64,000 nucleotides of DNA from assembly GCA_028554755.1 (NCBI GenBank), contig JAPTOF010000004.1:20144001-20208000 (forward strand). The letters run 5' to 3'. Under the pieces are notes generated by a model. It ran no database searches. It saw only the letters and a list, made by a program, of their open reading frames with translations, and had not been told where the DNA came from. This stretch comes from Cordia subcordata (Eukaryota; Streptophyta; Magnoliopsida; Boraginales; Cordiaceae). Every line of letters starts with the position of its first letter. Within the stretch, counting starts at the first letter, position 1. Positions 61,081 to 64,000 of the stretch are shown piece after piece. A program made the translations under genes and the position numbers.

Positions 61081-61560
61081 TCACATATGTCTTTGATATC
61101 TATTTCAGTTCTATTGCGTGTTGATGAAATAGAGGATAATTAGATAGATACAGAAGATATAATGATGATAACCTTAAGATCAAAAGTTACATCTTGGGTT
61201 TTATAAGTAAAGAGTTATATAATAAACATTTTTTTTTGAAGAATGTTTTAAATATCGTCCAACACATACAAGAGTTTTATGATAAAAAAAGAAGATTGTC
61301 TAGATATGAGATATCTAAATGTTTGCTAAGGATAAGAATGTCTAAGGGCTCAAATGTTAATGAACATGTACTCACGTTAATCGACTTTATCAAATAACTT
61401 GGGCAATTGAGTTTTCATGAAATTGAAATTTAAAGGCAAATTAGATCTTAATATCTGCTAGTAATTTTTTCTGTAATTTACTATGAATCGCCACATAAGA
61501 ATGTTGGTAGTTTATCAAGGACAAAAGAAGTTTGTTTAAATTGCTCATCTTAAACTAGTT
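61080..61560 (+). pseudogene. Copia 2 gag fragment
   Basis: LSRYEISKCLLRIRMSKGSN followed by NEHVLTLIDFI matches the central copia gag (UBN2-type) segment. It has a stop after FIK and is shifted in the following part (LGQLSFHEIE). The N-terminal part is not readable. Confidence 0.65.
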
Positions 61561-62006
61561 TTGTTCAGCTACGATTCTCCATCATGGGCACAAGATTCTA
61601 GCATCACCTCCAACATCTAGATCTTTTGTATCATGGTGAGGAGTAGAATACTTAAAGAAGGTGACATAGTCCTTAGATTGCAAAATGAAGCAATAGTTGC
61701 TGCCAAAACAACAGGACCATGTCATCTTAGATTACCATTCATTTATTGTTTCTAAATTATGTTTTATTTTACCATATGCAGTTGGGAATATCATTCCAAC
61801 TCTTCCTTCCTTGAAAGATTATTTTGAATTTTCTTTTGAAGGATGATGTTTACCATATTTATTTGTGAAATAAATATGTTGGCTTTGCAATATTGGCAAT
61901 GGTACTGCATATAATTTACGTAATACTGGCAATAGCAATAATTATGTGAATGTTAATGCCAATTAACAATTTCCTTAGAGATTAAAAAAAATTCTAAATA
62001 ATTATG
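61561..62006 (+). pseudogene. Copia 2 protease region, decayed
   Basis: WAQDSSITSN near 61590 sits where the protease D-S/T-G motif is expected (DSG changed to DSS), then LRLQNEAIVAAKTTG resembles the following protease strand. Many stops after that. It ends in the left copy of a 34-bp direct repeat. Confidence 0.55.
61973..62006. repeat. Left 34-bp direct repeat around the GC-rich insert
   Basis: ccttagagattaaaa... repeated at 63701-63733 with one A fewer. The repeat itself is copia pol sequence leading to the LWHLRLGHI segment, so it is duplicated target DNA. Confidence 0.85.
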
Positions 62007-63700
62007 CCGTAAAGATGGGTTCGTGAGCAATCATCATACGAAACAAACCAACTACAACTTTGATCGGTAGAACCACTTGCGCTTATTGCGGGAGATCCAG
62101 GGAGCTGCCTAAATAGAGAGCCCGTGCGAGCATAGGTGGTTGATAAACAAGTATTATTGGGATGGGGCAGCAGGCAATGGACACCATGCTCGTTCCGCAT
62201 GTGCTTCGTGTGCCATTGGCGCTTTGCTCTCCTCTTATTCTTCATTGCACGGTTTAGATGGACTTCATCGTTCGGGTGAGAGAGAAGGTCTATTTGATGG
62301 ACCTGATCTTTAATCTTACACCGGTTAATGATACGATGGGAGAAGCTTTGATTTTGTCATTTTCTCATCAATGCTAGCCTAGTCAAGGCTCGTCCATGCC
62401 CAATCCCGATGGACAAATCTTTGAATTGAAGCCCCTAACTAGAGATGGAATTATAAAACCTAAACAACTCAGTTGAGAGCTCCGTGACTGGTTCAAGAGA
62501 AAGTCCACTAATGATTGATAGGCCATTCCCCTTTATCCATCTCTTGATCAGGTATCTGACCATCAGATACCGACAGTGGTCTTCTAACATTACCAACATT
62601 TTAGGTTTTCATAAATTTCACATATGATAAAAGCTCTTTTCATCATCAATTATCTAATGGTCTTTAGGGGAGGCATCAAAGAGGATCTCAACCAGCTCTA
62701 AGAACCCCAAGAAGGGGTGGGTTTCCTTGACTAGGTTGGGTATATCTTACCTCTTTCCCACTTTCTGTTGGAGGATGATGATAGAGCAAGTGGATTGAGA
62801 TGACTCATGCATCTGCCGATAAAGCATGTCCAAAGTGATGCGTGCCCCCATAGAAAGAAGCACGCCCGCCCAAAGTAGCATCCTTAGACACGTCCTTATA
62901 GTGGGAGGGAAAGAGATGAACGATTCATAGTTTCGAAGATAGTTATAGGTTGGAAATGGGACATCTCTTACGCTCAAGAAAAGGAGATGATCCTTTGGTC
63001 CAGCCCAGCCAACGGAAGCCTTCAACTAATTAAAGCAAGAGATAGCTACCCTTTAGGGTTTCGACATAAGGCTTCTTTCAATTTTTTTAGGGAAAAGTGG
63101 TTTGAGATCAAAGATCTTTCAACGTCTTGATTTCCTACTAAAGAAATTGGGCTTCTATCAGGAGCGAAGTCACTCAACTGAAAGGTTTGATGATGCTCGA
63201 CCGAGAATGGAATTTCCATTCTTTAGTCTAGAAAAGCAAAGTCCAATCTACGATAAGGGCCTCGCCCCAAGCCTCGTTTGCTAAGCGGGCTTATAATCTA
63301 AGCCTCTTGGTCCAAGAAAGAGGAACCCTTTCGAGTACAAATCTAGTCCATGTGCTAGCTTGGCATGGAAAGATAGCTACCCAAAAAGTCTTTTTCGCAG
63401 CTTAGTTCAATTAAGCTCAATGCTTAGGGTAGAGTTATGGCTTTACCCCTTCGTAATCTAGCATTGCTCCACGTGTCACTCCTATGATGGTTAATCTATA
63501 GGAGCCATCAGGAAGTCTTGCCCAGAACGGCCACCCAGGATCCATCGATCGTGGGTAATCACTGTTCTATTGTCTAACACAAAGGCTGGACACATAGAAA
63601 GGGACCACCCTGACGCCATATCGTACAACTTCCATAGAAGACCAAACTTATAGACCTGTGCGTCAAAGTTTTGGCGCTTCCATGAAGTTGCACATGATTG
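62007..63700. other. GC-richer insert, possibly organellar (mitochondrial-like) DNA
   Basis: 1694 bp, clearly GC-richer than its surroundings and without TE motifs. Phrases such as gggcctcgccccaagcctcg and gatgatgctcgaccgagaatg have the style of plant mitochondrial intergenic DNA. The minus-strand frame at 62747-63025 (92 residues) has no domain I recognise. It breaks copia 2 pol between protease and pre-integrase. Other options are plastid DNA, a host gene fragment or filler DNA. Identity is inferred from composition and style only. Confidence 0.4.
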
Positions 63701-63733
63701 CCTTAGAGATTAAAAAAATTCTAAATAATTATG
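63701..63733. repeat. Right 33-bp direct repeat
   Basis: Partner of 61973-62006, one base shorter in the A run; copia pol continues directly from it. Confidence 0.85.
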
Positions 63734-64000
63734 GCATCTAAGATTGGGTCATATTGGAGAATCCAGAATTAACAAGTTAGAGAAAGATGGGATAATTGGC
63801 CCATGTGGATTGGATCCATTTCCAACTTGTGAAACTTGTATTCTTGGTAAGTTGACTAAATCACCATTTCAAGGACAAATAAAAAAAGCCACGAGTAATT
63901 AGAATTAATACATATTGATGTATATGGGCCCTTTTGTGAAATGGGTAGTGGGGGCTACAGTTATTTCATAAACTTGTGATTTGTCATAGTATAGGTATGT
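63734..64000 (+). pseudogene. Copia 2 pre-integrase and integrase start (cut by window end)
   Basis: HLRLGHIGESRINKLEKDG and CETCILGKLTKSPF form the H-C2 type zinc-binding segment. ELIHIDVYGPF carries the first catalytic Asp of integrase, after a stop at about 63900. GGYSYFI follows. The element continues past the window. Confidence 0.75.

Noticed and set aside
62747..63025. 92-residue minus-strand frame in the GC-rich insert
   Set aside because: No domain recognised and no expression signal; kept only as part of the insert description.

Overview
The window looks like repeat-rich nuclear DNA of a land plant, most likely a eudicot. It is AT-rich and full of nested LTR retrotransposons of plant types (Athila/Tat-like and Tekay/Del-like gypsy, SIRE-like copia), plus MITEs and SINE-like units. 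Only one intact host gene can be supported, a 255-residue intronless thaumatin-like (PR-5) protein at 20538-21305 on the + strand. No tRNA, rRNA or CRISPR feature was found. Species cannot be named from the sequence.

Layout. 1-3201 is the 5' end of a minus-strand gypsy element (decayed gag, primer-binding site, LTR). 3202-8012 is AT-rich low-complexity DNA with a large TA/TG microsatellite, an LTR-like insert and a foldback-like motif array. 8013-17424 is a minus-strand non-autonomous LTR element (called family R here) with a gag-like zinc-knuckle pseudogene, hit twice by later solo LTRs. 17425-28980 is the gene-bearing island: the thaumatin-like gene sits among small DNA transposons (a hAT-like unit, a Mutator-like unit 221 bp behind the gene, two PIF/Harbinger-like MITEs, a second hAT-like unit), two SINE-like units and simple repeats. 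28981-30700 holds an internally deleted Tekay/Del-like gypsy relic.

From about 31981 to the end the DNA is a stack of insertions. The base is a SIRE-like copia element whose 5' LTR starts near 31981. That LTR is split at its TATA-like stretch by a 15.8 kb array of family R (LTR-internal-LTR-internal-LTR-LTR, 32769-48531), flanked by a 5-bp near-match duplication. The copia gag-pol resumes at 48532, is split again by a family R solo LTR in integrase (50930-53036), continues through reverse transcriptase and RNase H to about 55463, and is followed by another related LTR (to 57069). A second copia element starts at 57492 and runs off the window. Its pol is interrupted by a GC-richer 1.7 kb insert of possibly organellar origin, bounded by 33/34-bp direct repeats.

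Several insertions are supported by target-site duplications, and in three cases the flanks rejoin cleanly when the insert is ignored. The most interesting unexplained structure is a 20-nt hairpin motif repeated in family R and related LTRs, whose stem changes by paired substitutions between copies. Second is the conserved zinc-knuckle reading frame carried by elements that have no pol.
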